Source: a virus. From it: a stretch of DNA of 23,292 nucleotides. The notes under the pieces are model-generated. The model made no database searches. It was not told where the DNA came from and saw only the letters and a program-made list of their open reading frames with translations. The stretch covers positions 1 to 23,292 of the IMG/VR virus record IMGVR_UViG_3300020428_000087, one strand, 5' to 3'. A program made the position numbers and the translations under genes. Positions 10,301 to 18,600 of the stretch are shown piece by piece (within the stretch, counting starts at the first letter, position 1; each line of letters begins with the position of its first letter).

Positions 10301-11622
10301 ACATAAGTTAAAGGTTGAGTACCAACTCCAGTATATACTCTTACCTCATTTGCATTATCATTATTAACAATAGGATATCCATCTTCTCTGAATCTAAAAG
10401 TAGAGATACCGTCAGTAACATCTACAGCTTGAACTAAAATACTCCTAGATTGGTTAGTACCAGTTCCAATATAGTGACCACCAGATGCTCTTATACTTGC
10501 AATACCAGTAATATAATCATACCCAAAGAAAGCAATATTTCTAGCAGCAGCTGTTGGAGTAAATGTAAATCCAGCACCAGTAATTCTTATCCTATCATCT
10601 ATCTGATATCCATGAGCTGCATTTGTAGTAAATGTAGCAATTCCTGTAATATGATTGTATATTGCTGTAGTAATACCAACGGTAGTACCAGCATTAGTCC
10701 CCATCAGAGCAGTTACACTAGCTCCATATCCTTGAGAACTCTTAACAGTGATTTCAGGAACAGACCTATATCCTTGTCCCTTTCCAAGTACCTTACTAAA
10801 TTCTATAGCACCAGTAGTACCAACACCAACAGTACCAGCTGCTTTTAATGGAAAATAATATCCAGCTCCAGTTTGAAGACCTACTTTTACAATTCTTCCA
10901 GCTCTAGGTACTCCACTTAAAAAATTAATCTTGTTTTCTGTGCTATTAACAACCTCGAAATCAGCCCCAGGCGTTTGTACAATATTGTTTATCAATACAA
11001 ACGGATTATTATTAATATCAACCCCAGTATTTACGTTATTGTAGAGCGCAGATACTATACCTAAATTCTCAGTTAAAGTGAATTGGGTTCCAGCAACACC
11101 AGTAAATTCAAGAGCAATATCGTCTAAAATTACATTCTTATCTTGTTGCTCATATGGATCCAATTTTCTAGAGAATAATCTCCCAGAAAATGTAGAACCA
11201 GTCTCCAATCCAACAGGACCAGCTTTACCATATGGTGCGTCTGTGAAATAAATTGTATCATCTACAATATTGTAATCACCTGTAAAGACAGAATGACCAC
11301 TACCTATAGTATGACTAGTTGATATTGAACCGAATGCTCCACGTTCAACAACAACATCAGAAGCAGTTGTAGTACTAAAAACTGGATAATATCCTATACC
11401 ATTCTTGAATATTACTACATCCGATATCGTTCCAACGCCAGTAATGACAGGAAAGAATACACCCTCAATTGTGGGTGTCATTGTTCCGTCAATTTCTATT
11501 TTAGGTGGATCGGTCTTGGCGTATCCAACACCACCATCCAACACCTCAATTTTTTCTATTCCATAGTCGGAATTAAAATAAGGTCTTAGAAGAGCTCCAG
11601 ATCCAGGCGTAGTCCTTGGCAT
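1339..11622 (-). CDS. Giant modular virion protein (3427 aa) with YPR repeats, 18-residue repeats and a beta-propeller
   Basis: No single function can be named; it is probably a baseplate-periphery or fibre-like adsorption protein. It starts at ATG 11622, with AGGA 8 nt upstream, and ends at TAA 1341-1339. Order of parts: an N-terminal region with GGVGY-type motifs (residues about 25-40 and later) and an 'INNIVQTP' module (about 210-250). Next comes a long array of 16 C-x2-D-x5-H-x-YPR motifs (about 690-2350), interleaved with blocks of exact 18-residue GG-Y-H-F units. A second 'MNDILQTP' module follows (about 2625-2665). A repeat region with seven 'AVG'-type strands and S-x-D-x-x-x-W boxes looks like a beta-propeller (about 2866-3176). 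The C-terminal module ends near YGKYTWGQIYGYQ. I see no signal peptide or transmembrane segment. Repeats are diverged at DNA level and the frame is unbroken, so assembly collapse is unlikely. Synteny places it with baseplate genes, in the slot where T4 has gene 7; I see no resemblance to T4 gp7. Confidence 0.9.
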   Translation of the reverse strand: MPRTTPGSGALLRPYFNSDYGIEKIEVLDGGVGYAKTDPPKIEIDGTMTPTIEGVFFPVITGVGTISDVVIFKNGIGYYPVFSTTTASDVVVERGAFGSISTSHTIGSGHSVFTGDYNIVDDTIYFTDAPYGKAGPVGLETGSTFSGRLFSRKLDPYEQQDKNVILDDIALEFTGVAGTQFTLTENLGIVSALYNNVNTGVDINNNPFVLINNIVQTPGADFEVVNSTENKINFLSGVPRAGRIVKVGLQTGAGYYFPLKAAGTVGVGTTGAIEFSKVLGKGQGYRSVPEITVKSSQGYGASVTALMGTNAGTTVGITTAIYNHITGIATFTTNAAHGYQIDDRIRITGAGFTFTPTAAARNIAFFGYDYITGIASIRASGGHYIGTGTNQSRSILVQAVDVTDGISTFRFREDGYPIVNNDNANEVRVYTGVGTQPLTYVAGGTVRSGIDTHILEGKNVTGFDLLGVTTNTFKCFVGVSTFAHNYVTGGVVERMEAGIVTAFSIVHGGTGYYTPKSIAYLDGTPSDGITTITAHGKELGISTAIANVWYNPSTGIATVQSQYAHGLTVNNAVRLAGIAFSTPIGDITFPSDARRVFGITKIENNVNFQVNIGAGMTTVGIHTHHLGIGSYVPLEGHGLSTDDFIQPTGTAVTFGSSPAVEVTRVIYDNVSGMATVLTKKNHNLSEDDCVVFSGIAFTCDYSPRLNLSGADYDNTTGVMTVTTSANHGFKVGKDVVLTGIGMTCEIDAGVGTHYYPRRQSSTYNTSVPITAITGTTFSAQVGYAPPQDQFVHTFVSGKTGGLIFGGEYDHTFIRATDGALRTGGDFEHKFVTSASNAIFKGGAYTHRYVSSLPETIIVGGAYNHTFVAGSENTDCISVVGGSNTTPTAADYNPLTGDLSLTVNGHGLSGPSVHTITTSRYNAVVGILTITVPSHGFSNGDTIKVIDNSLGFKCSMDGYASTHTYPRTSDPISDKWIPVENKTTDTFEIFVGKSPIVNHTVTDASYTASTGIMTMTIGNHDLLQGTSIKIANSSLNFKCSMDGKQTIKTYPRTTDPVYDTSVPITGVGDTTISVNVGVSTIVKRTPVFVHYAPAVGIMTVVLDTVDHGIIVGDSVKIKPGSLAFSCLKDANSTVHFYPRPTDPYYDKAIPVIGVAGTMFEVQIGQTSAGNFTHTFITNQGVAADAVITGGDYDHEFTGVSTDAVISGGNYLHTFENASTGGLLRSVQKVGIASGSLIFKCAKDGYATEHAYPRETDPVYGQNIGITTVSTNTFTVRVGVSTLAKRSISTSTYDPLTGDLVLTVGSGHTYTSTSSHTITTATYTPSTGVIEPTIASHGFKSGEYVKFVDGSIAFKCAEDGYTAPHSYPRPSDPYSNQWLPIYNVGVNTFSVFVGVSTNTTAHTFFLGLADGLKKASDTIGINTGSLSFTCSRDEHRTVHSYPRPSDPYGGNLSVGIGSTSATTLTVNVGVSTIETYAISTSTYTPSTGELVIESPRIGESLKSADYYTINMAYYNGATGILTCTVPNHGFTTGDRVKFAKDSLRFTCSLDGRKTVHSYPRSTDPVVAKWTPVIDTTEDTFSVNVGVSTITSWSPSAGSYNPATGHLTVTIGSHKLSKGQNVRLKTRAFKFTCGKDGYTTNHFYPRATAIGGPDPAYNTAVRIVSTSATGITLDVGTSSNLSDHIFISATADSIYSGGDYNHVFYNADADGLSKANGTLGISTDGLTFTCAQDNHATNHTYPRTGYAHTFVSANSGAILVDGVYPHQFSSALSSALEFGGNFAHTYVSSLAGAAFTGGDYAHTFVAGTENTDAVHKGSWTGTKFTPTGATYAPATGNLVLTFGSAHGLIAGTDTVGIKTDSLTFTCARDAHATEHTYPRTTDPVHGLTNVAIGATTVNTITVNVGVSTIVTTNISTATYIPSTGVLTITVPSGHGLTASTPGGIGIATGGITFTCARDSHSSNHAYPRTTDPQHRKSIPITGVTATTISCNVGVSTLQYAGVTTAVYDGSTGIMTMTVDPATVTLAVDSQLKVGIVTSGITFKCGRDNYASDHAYPRATDPYNAKVISIASTTATSITVNVGAAGSVLDVSAASYTGITGILTLTSANHALVVGDNIGIATNSLIFTCAKDRHASNHSYPRTTDPIHNKNVAIGATTQNTVTLNVGKAINTGDPIDNQEIGIKTHSTNSITVNVGITTITPVNVTNATYNPSTGWVELTTDNAHGVDYSRSVGIVTDSLTYTCAMDDNSTEHKYPRSSDPAHNSKLTVDTSEPNTLSVNVGTTTAVTYTASAATYNEVVGIMTMTVGAGHSFTAGTNFKYEQGALTFTCTRDGNVQAHAYPKKGDPWFDGTKVTRVISSTKVEMNVGVSTVPTFYKTGGTIQGAIVAPRLVNNSVSGSDYASGGTFIDKILSPTEYVVNVGISTCVHHYNRGGQMFHGKRVTSSTGDGYSGVDVLERIDGGSVRVNLGLTTEYANFKRGGRIDKPIDLEIVEPDPYFNLPLEYISGSSGIGTNGVVDLRVNVDGNIGQFNLTEEGIGYKITEALTVAGLSSDPRVGVLTEFQLSVTDLENDDFSSFYMGQFILFDSISAYFNGIRKKFTLSVTTGGTTEILSLKTLPGSDMDITNNIFIYMNDILQTPQSAYIFKGSRIVFTEPPKPNSKCSIFYFRGSKRDVETVEPPLTVKAGDIVQIKENKNNIFDIDQFPRTGKRIVASDVLETAAYDSIGIDTNQTAERPITWEKQKVDKVVSGVLISKARPSLKARIVPTTRIIRNVGSSDNIIWVNNAYPVFSDIDLLTQSERNAQIFEDYDIEPGIVTSLVSTSSSISSLTITSGGSGYSYLTNPIISISNSAIKKKDIIKDWKFDGITGVTDDVQWNAFTTEEPFLAVGSSSRYINTKSGEFWERGSIGFGGTVSFNAVGVGWTYSAPTDLHVVAAGEFGSLARAMGVGNSITTWKEMDLKEERQVPALNLTVTYVSEYAGSFNDVLWEGSRDTWVAVGAAGSIFTATGVTSDSYYSRFSNTLQDLNSLVYAQQEFIAVGNGGAVIASNDGTIWSPKQSNTNYNLNDIIYDGNRFITVGDNGTIGVSSDKNYWEPWSQQQYNNAIHPATFDFRTLKYIDGIYIGISTTGSLYYSFDLINWNGRVVNHPNNIKDIVSTNYGPSQGRRVLAVGSGTTAFYADPIVNRATATASVTAGVITSVNILDGGFGYDVGSSPPSLVQSDVTKKEDILSLRTRGDFGTIVGINTWMPGIGVTIPPRLQFTLKSDFNDNTNLGYGYSSLNALGINYSQLQKDDYFIVYDSPCVVGHALTGITTAIGGINNYPLNKVGIITAGDNLGGIFRVEYATDGDSVSGLVTVTCAFQPGPNNNSDIQVGFVTSTLIDTFYGKYTWGQIYGYQNRGAGAPQEFLVNPDNGLTGLSTAAVVSRIKPLT
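2095..3030 (-). other. Putative seven-bladed beta-propeller domain within the 3427-aa protein
   Basis: About residues 2866-3176. Seven short hydrophobic-AVG-x-x-G strands follow one another: FLAVGSSS, VVAAGEFGS, WVAVGAAGS, FIAVGNGGA, FITVGDNGT, YIGISTTGS and VLAVGSGTT, mostly 35-60 residues apart. Several are followed by Asp-box-like pieces (SNDGTIW, SSDKNYW, SFDLINW). This pattern fits BNR/Asp-box or YCF48-type propellers, which often bind glycans or proteins. The fold is inferred from repeat count and motif only. Confidence 0.6.
6195..6400 (-). repeat. 18-residue GG-Y-H-F repeats, block D
   Basis: About four tandem units of exactly 18 residues (54 nt) with pattern GG-x-[YF]-x-H-x-[FY]-V-S-A-x4-A-[IL]-x. 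Examples start GGNFAHTYVSS and GGDYAHTFVAG. The block is attached directly after the YPR of copy 10 (YPRTGYAHTF) and ends in HTFVAGTENTDAV, nearly identical to the end of the block at 9015-9255. Confidence 0.88.
6510..6600 (-). repeat. 18-residue GG-Y-H-F repeats, block C (short)
   Basis: One complete and one partial unit (DHIFISATADSIYS, then GGDYNHVFYNADADGL). The block leads into YPR copy 10 through a linker of the form DGLSKA...GIST, seen in similar form before copies 5 and 7. Confidence 0.75.
7970..8125 (-). repeat. 18-residue GG-Y-H-F repeats, block B
   Basis: About three units lie between YPR copies 4 and 5: a THTFITN start, then GGDYDHEFTGV and GGNYLHTFENA. The GGDYDHEF unit is exactly 18 residues; the first is slightly longer. 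The block ends in GGLLRSVQKVGI, an alternative linker into the next F-x-C motif. Confidence 0.82.
9015..9255 (-). repeat. 18-residue GG-Y-H-F repeats, block A
   Basis: Four to five tandem units lie between YPR copies 1 and 2. The Gly-Gly codon pairs (plus-strand ccacc) recur at exact 54-nt steps, starting near 9041, 9095, 9149 and 9203. Units begin GGEYDHTFIRA, GGDFEHKFVTS, GGAYTHRYVSS and GGAYNHTFVAG. The block ends in AGSENTD, followed by a Y-NPLTG strand. Confidence 0.9.
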
Positions 11623-11630
11623 TTATTACG

Positions 11631-11634
11631 TCCT
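11631..11634 (-). promoter_or_regulatory. Shine-Dalgarno AGGA before the 3427-aa gene
   Basis: AGGA lies 8 nt upstream of ATG 11622 and within 5 nt of the preceding gene's TGA stop. It supports this start. It is the only clear ribosome-binding site at any of the gene junctions in the window. No promoter motif is visible in this 13-nt gap, so this gene is probably co-transcribed with the 340-aa gene. Confidence 0.7.
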
Positions 11635-11635
11635 A

Positions 11636-12658
11636 TCAAAGAATGTTAAGAGAACTACTGCAATATACCCTTGCGGCTCCAGTACTATCTCTAATAATAC
11701 TAAAGGTTAGAATATCGTCTGCACTTGTTGAAGGAGGAGGATTTCCACCAACCCAATGAATACCACCAGCAACAGGAATACTATTCACTTTAACTGCATC
11801 ACCATAAGTAGCACCAACCCCTGCGTTATTAATCAAAGTAATCGTAGTAGCCTTACTATTTAACGCAGTTACATTCGTGAAATCCCAAGTTACAACTGAT
11901 GTTGTTAGGCCTCCAAGAAGAACAGACCCTTGCGAAACATCTACAGTTAAAGTACCACCAACAGCTGTTAATCCATCTGTCCATTTACCAACTACTTTCT
12001 CAGTAATATCTCCATTTAAGTGAGATGTACCACTAAAAGTACTAACACCAGTAACTTGTACATCGCCCCTAACATCCAATCTAGAGGATGGAGCAGTAGA
12101 TCCTATACCACAATAAGCACCAGCAGTAACAACAAAACTTTCGGAAGGTGTTGCTAATTCATTAGATGAAACTTGAAGTCCATGTGCATCACCTTTAGTA
12201 ATAGCCCATATGGCTGGTCTTTCATTTGAATATGAAGCAACTTGTAACTGTGATGTTGGAAGAGAAGTTCCAATACCAACCATCCCGTCGGATCTAATCC
12301 TAAACATGGTTGTAGCATAACCAATCTCTATAGGACCATCAGCAATTGCACCAGGCTGTTGAATTGTTATCTTACCAACATCAGCATAACTGGTAGTTAC
12401 AACACCACTAGTGTTAATATCAATTGCATTACTTACATTCTGAGCAGTTCCAGCGTATGTCGAAGTTGTTGCAATACCACAATTTGTAGAGTATCCAGCG
12501 GTACTAGCGTAAGATACGAAACTAATCAAGTTCGCACCATCTCCAAAGACTGTATAAACATCTTCAAAGTTGGAATTAATTTTGATTGTTCCTGCCAACA
12601 GGGTATCGCCTGTCCCATCATTAGGGGCCGAACCCGTGTTTATCCCTTGTCTAGCCAT
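11636..12658 (-). CDS. Fibre-like virion structural protein with MARQGINTG N-terminus (340 aa)
   Basis: Probably a small tail-fibre or baseplate-decoration protein; exact role unknown. The N-terminus (residues 1-41: MARQGINTG, DGTGDTLL, IKINSNF, GDG) is a signature I associate with structural proteins of T4-like cyanophages. It may act as an attachment module. The middle has fibre-shaft type repeats: VGIGTSLPTSQLQV (127-140) and CGIGSTAPSSRLDVRGDVQVTG (183-204), with VSTFSG following. This 'IGTxxPTSxLxV' pattern is common in trimeric phage fibres. The C-terminus has a WVGGNPPP-type segment (about 302-310) and a beta-rich end, with no S74 chaperone peptidase domain. A perfect late promoter lies 21 nt upstream of the ATG, so this gene begins a late transcript that probably also carries the 3427-aa gene. 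No Shine-Dalgarno sequence is obvious. Confidence 0.87.
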   Translation of the reverse strand: MARQGINTGSAPNDGTGDTLLAGTIKINSNFEDVYTVFGDGANLISFVSYASTAGYSTNCGIATTSTYAGTAQNVSNAIDINTSGVVTTSYADVGKITIQQPGAIADGPIEIGYATTMFRIRSDGMVGIGTSLPTSQLQVASYSNERPAIWAITKGDAHGLQVSSNELATPSESFVVTAGAYCGIGSTAPSSRLDVRGDVQVTGVSTFSGTSHLNGDITEKVVGKWTDGLTAVGGTLTVDVSQGSVLLGGLTTSVVTWDFTNVTALNSKATTITLINNAGVGATYGDAVKVNSIPVAGGIHWVGGNPPPSTSADDILTFSIIRDSTGAARVYCSSSLNIL

Positions 12659-12679
12659 TATTTACAAGTGGTTTTTCTT

Positions 12680-12687
12680 TATTTATA
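12680..12687 (-). promoter_or_regulatory. T4-type late promoter (TATAAATA)
   Basis: The minus strand reads TATAAATA, a perfect match to the T4 late -10 element recognised by the gp55 sigma with gp33 and the gp45 clamp. It lies in the 30-nt gap between the 2999-aa gene's stop and the ATG at 12658. That would give a leader of roughly 15 nt. The downstream flank AAGAAAAACCAC resembles the one before gp8. Confidence 0.85.
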
Positions 12688-12688
12688 G

Positions 12689-15600
12689 TTAATATGGAGG
12701 GTTGTCATCGTGAGTCGCTAATGTTGTTCCCATACGAGTAACAGAAGAGTTCATTCTCTTGGTATCGTAATAGAAATTATTATCAACAGTACTCTCAACA
12801 TTTGCATATCTAGCCTTAACAAATGAGGTATCGCCAATTGACTTAACCTTCATCAACTCATCATCAATCTTAAGAATATCACCACCTGATAGAGAACTAA
12901 TTCCACTGGAAATAACAATTCCCTGATCAAGTTTAGATATCTGAGATCCTATTCCTACACTGAGTTTTTTGTTCTTAATAGGAGTTTGAATGATATTATC
13001 AATCATAATAAGAGCATTCAATGTAGGATCTGCATACTTCAGAACATGTGTTCCTGTACCCAATCCAGTAAAGTCCATTGGAAGTGCAGTAGCAATTCCA
13101 GACAATCTAAATGTAACATCATCAATCTTCTGTACAAATACCCTATCAGGCATATTTGTAGTTCCAAGTTCAATTGGAGTCATATACAAATCATCAGCGG
13201 GTGTAGCACCTCCAATATATGTTCCAGCAATAGAAATTCTATTGGTAACTGCATATCCAGTTCCACCCTGAACAACATCAGCAGATACTACATCCAAATT
13301 AGCATCTCTAGTTATATTGAATGTAGCACCACTACCAGATCCATTATTTGTTGATGGTAAGTCATAATATGTTGTTAAGATACCAGTTCTTGTTCCTGTA
13401 ACAGAAGTAACGGGGAATGTAAGGTTATTGGCAGGATTTGCACCACCCAAATGGGTTCCAGCAATACTTACAGTATCACCAACATCATATCCAGTACCAC
13501 CTTTAATCAATACAACAGCAGTCGATATTGCAACACCACTTGTTTGATCATAATCAAATTTAACTTGGAATCTTGCTCCAGTACCATTTCCAGTAGTTAT
13601 TCCAGGCAAACCACCATCAGGACTACCAAATCCATACCATCTATAGACGACTATGGGATTTGAAGTAACAGCAACACCTGTTACAGGGCCTGGGATTTGA
13701 ACGTTATAACCATTCTCATACATGGCACTAGATCCAGTACCAGATGTAACAACAGACATAACGATGTCCTTTGTTCCTGCTGCCATGGAAGTAGTTGCAA
13801 TACCAATTGCATCTCCACCCTGATTGTCATATATTAATTCTTGACCAGACTGGAAGTTGTGGCCCTGAATACTAATAGTGTTATTAAGTACGCTAACAGC
13901 AGTAGTATCAGAAGCACCAAATGATACTCTGAATACTGGTCTATTATCTGATCTTAACTTAAAGTCTCTATTTCCAACTAAAGTACCAGTTCTATCATGA
14001 GCACCAGTAAATCCCTGAGAGATATCATCCAATTTTAAGACCTTATTAGTCTTATTAAGAATGTAACTCTTAATTGGTCTTCCTTCTGGGAAATATATCC
14101 TCTGTACAGATCCATCATCTAACGCATCATCTTCTGTTACCATACAGAAGTTCTGCTTATTACCTAAGAATACTTCGTTATCAATATTGATTAAGAGATC
14201 AACCTTTTGATCTGCTGGTTGGACTCTCATGTTGTTGGATTTTGCAATACCAACATTTACAAGGTCTAATGAATTAGCATCTTTCTTAGAATCACTCGTA
14301 ATAACCAAATCAGAGAATTCTAGGAATCCTGATGGGTGTAGAATAGATCTTACAGATTCTTTCCACTGATTATATGGAAGATCACTCTTAATTGAATAAG
14401 AGAACTTCTGATAGTAGAAGTTATCGGATAATCTTTGACCGAAATCATTAAGAATACCGAAATTCATATCATTCTTGGATACTTTATTTCTAGTAACTCC
14501 AAGTTTTGTTTTAACCTTGAATTTGGTTACATCTCTAACATTTCCTTTAAGATCCGATACCTCTCCAGTTAAAGTTTCTCCAGACTTAAGTATTCCTTTT
14601 GTATCTCTAAGTCTTAACTGGTTTAATCTTGTATTCCAACCATTTTCAGCAACATATCCTTCAAATTTAGATGAAGTTACCCTTTCTCCAGAAATATATT
14701 TTCCATCATCAATTAACTTCATCTCAAACTTAGCCATATCGTTGTAATTAACGATATAACCTAAAGTAAAGTCATCATCATATTCACCAAGAGTTACAGT
14801 GTTAATTCCAGCAACATTAGCCATACTGTAAGTTATGGTGTAGTTTGTTGTATTAACTCCTGTTACTGGGAAGAAATTATAGTCATAAATGTCTGAGTTG
14901 AAATTACTTTCACCTTGAGTTATTGAATCTGGTTTTAACCTACATCCTTCAATGAAAACTAGATCACCAATTGCGAATGGAAGACTAATATCAGTAGAAG
15001 CATATCCAGCAGTAATTGGTTTATTAAACTGAGGATCAAGAAGAAGTTCTACAGTTACATTAGTACCAGAATGTGTAATAGTATCAATATCATATCCATT
15101 AGAGTTCTTAGTAGTAATGATACTTAATGGTTCATTAAATTCATAAGCATTTTCAACAATTTCTACCCTATCAACAGATCCACCAACAACATGAGCAGCG
15201 ATCTTAACCTTATCATTACCACGAACAGTTAAAGTTGGTGGTTGAGTATATCTCTTTCCACCTGTTGTCACACCAACAGAATCCATTCTAGCAATTCCAT
15301 TAATATCTACAATTGCAGGAACACTAAGGAATGGTAGTAGTGTAGGATCAGTTGGATAATCAAATCCGTCTTTTATCCTCTCCAAATTATCAACTTCACC
15401 AATTTCAGGAGAAGATACTTTAACTATACCATCTTTACCTTCAGTACTAGCAAAACCAATAACTTTAGGTAATATTCTATAACCTTTGCCAGGGAAATTA
15501 ACCTTAGTTTTAGCAATTGGTCCTCTAGCTGTAGAAGAGTTAGTTCTATAAGTTATTGTACTAACACCAACCCTAGAAACATACATTTGAGGTTCTGTAG

Positions 15601-18600
15601 GTTTCTCTGTCAAATTGAATGTAAATTCCTTAGAACCATTCCAAAGAACACTATGTTCTGCCTTAATAACAATCTTATTGAAAGTTACGTTATTTCTACC
15701 AGTAACTTCTGTATCTGAGATACCATAAAGTTTCCTTGCATCAGAAGGAACAACAGGTGTCAAGTTATAGTAACTCTTTCTTGGCCAATCAGTGTTAGAT
15801 CTAATACTAACAGTAGCACCGACAGTGCCTGGAGTACCACTTCTAGTAATATTAAATCCTAAAGTACTATCACCACTTACATCCATTCTATTGACGAAAT
15901 CAATATCCTCAAAGAAGTCCAACTGTAAATCAGCAAGAGTCAAATCAGAAACATCAAAAGTAACAGTATTACCTGTAGTAAAGTTTAATGCAGGATTAAT
16001 TTTAGCAAGAGAATATGTACCAACCGCTACACTAGTAATAGTAACTACCTTAGCGTCATCTACATCTCTTCTATGCTTACATAATTTTATTCCACTAACA
16101 TCTTCCCTTAGAATGAAATATGTTTCATTATCAATTAGTCCAGCTATAGCATTTCCACCTGAATAATATACAACTTTATCACCACTTTGGAATGTTGGAT
16201 TATTAATTGCAATTTGAGTTAAATCTGCACTGAAATCATTATTATCAAAGGATATCTTTTCAGTAGTAATCTTAGCAAGAACTGGATCATATCTTAAAGT
16301 AACATTCTCAGTTGCAGTAGGTATTGCATCAATAGTAATTACATCACCATTTCGTAGATTATGATCAGTTTTAGTAGTTACCTTTCCATAATATCTCTCT
16401 ACAGTAGAATTAACTCTTGGGAAGTTAGTAGTAAGAGAATGAGCAAATCCAACAACATTGGATAAAGTATAGAACCATATAGCATCTGCAGCAGTAGGGA
16501 ATCCAACTGTGGATAATCCAATACGATCTCTACCCAAATTTACAGCATAAACATCTGATCCATTTTCCAATACTTGTGTTCCGATACCACTTGTTGATCC
16601 AACAGAAGTTTTAGCCCAAACAATAGATGTACCAGCATAACCAATATCATAGGTCAGTTTCTGACCAGTGGCAATGGTATGTCCCTTGGGCATATAGATT
16701 GATCTCTCAGGAACAAATCTATTCTCTATAGTTGCATTACCAGCAGTTCCCAATCCAGTAGCTACTACATCATAATGTGTTCCAGTTGATCCAATACCAA
16801 GTGTCTCTTTTGGATCAAAATAAACATGATAATTTTTCTCTGAAGTATATGTAATATCATTATTACCCAACCCAAAGGAGAATTTGGTTGGTTTTAAAAC
16901 AACATTAGCAGTTCCTACTCCATGTGTTACAGCCATACCAACATAATATTCCCTCTTAACACGAAGTCTTGAATAATAAGGATCAATATCAAGAACCTGC
17001 ATAGTTTCAGATCCAATACCAATAATATCGTCCTGCTCAAATCCAAAAGTATCTGTTACACTAATATACGTACAAACTCCAGTAGTACCAACATTTGCAA
17101 GTTCTATAGACAACCCAACGGATCTACTAATAACTTCTACCTTCTGAAGTCCATTAAAAGGTGTGAATTGTGAAGTTGAAATTCCAGAAAGATGTATCGT
17201 TTCACCATTAGCAATTTCATGTGGAACTGTTGTTATACCAACAATCTTATTACCAACCAACAATAGATCAGTTTGAGGAAAAGTGGATACACCAATCTGT
17301 ACTGCATCAACTTCAGCACCTAAAACTTCAGAAACAACAATATTTGTTCCAGTACCATCTGTACCAGTATTGTCTAAAGTAAGACTATCATCTACCTTAT
17401 AACCAGATCCTCTAGCAAAAATAGTTACTGATGATATTCCAGCAGTTTTAGTCTTAGTTACATTAAATCTCTGTTTATAAGTATCACTAATTTTGTCAAT
17501 AAGATCATAATCAGAGTTTCCGTAAGAGAAATAATATGGACCAATATTTCTTGTTAGTTCATTAGCAATTACGGGATTGTCTTGATTGAAGAAGGTAATA
17601 AAGTTATCTTCAATTGGAAGATCCTTAAACTTAGTACCCATAATGTATGGATACTTAGGTCCAGCAACACCACTAGAATCAACATCTACACTATAGAAAT
17701 ATGCATATGTTCCATCTGGATATTGTGGGGTTATACAGTACCTTCCACCATATTCATCCAGATTTCCCGAATTATCATACTTAAAGTCATCAATAAAGTA
17801 TCCCAGAGCGTATCCAGGCGGTCTCAGACCAACTTTAGACGTGGTATCGACAATATACCCAGTCGTTAGTCTTATGACACTACCACCAGTCGGATTCTCA
17901 AAACCATAAGGTCCATATATTGGATTACCGTCATAAGCATAACCTAATATTGGAGAGTGTTGTGGATTTGTAGATTGTTCTAAATTACCAGAATCAATAT
18001 TATCACCAAGTTGATATCTCAACTTCTTAGGTGGATACATTGATACTGTTTGAAGTTGATACTCTGGGTTATTACTTGGTTTGGTTAGAAGTGAATCTTC
18101 ATCACTAATAATATTCTCATTCTTAACAACCTGATTAACTTTCCACTCGTGAATATCAGCAATGAACTTAGCTCCAGTACCTCTGTTCTGTAAAGTTAGT
18201 ATTGTATCACTACTTGCATATCCAACTCCTCCATCAAGGATCTGAACACCAGTTATTTTGTTATTTGTAATAACTGGAGCAACATCAGCAAATCTACCTT
18301 TAGGACTAGATACAATTATATCAGAATCTTCTCTAAATCCATTACCAGACGCAAGTATTTGAACATCTACAATAGAACCACTAATAATGATTGGTTTTAA
18401 CAATGCTTCTGTAGTAATTGTCGATATACCAACATTAGGTCTTCTATGGAAATCTAAAATGTTAGTACAACCGTATCCAGTACCACCTTCTTCCAAATAA
18501 ACACTTTCAATACTTCCAAGTACCTTTGGACGTATAGTAGGTTGAATAATTGTAGTAGATCCTATAGCAGATAGAGTTTCAACAGAAACAACAATAGGAG

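Noticed and set aside
10450-10848. 132-residue plus-strand open frame
   Set aside because: The product is dominated by Ser, Asn, Thr and Cys, is antisense to coding repeats, and shows no start signal.
1339-11622. Assembly error creating an artificially long ORF from collapsed or expanded repeats
   Set aside because: No two repeat copies are near-identical at DNA level and the frame stays intact over 10 kb, so misassembly is unlikely, though long reads would settle it.
12359-13354. Plus-strand frames across the 340-aa gene and the end of the 2999-aa gene
   Set aside because: Antisense shadows; one crosses the late promoter and gene junction, which no real gene should do here.
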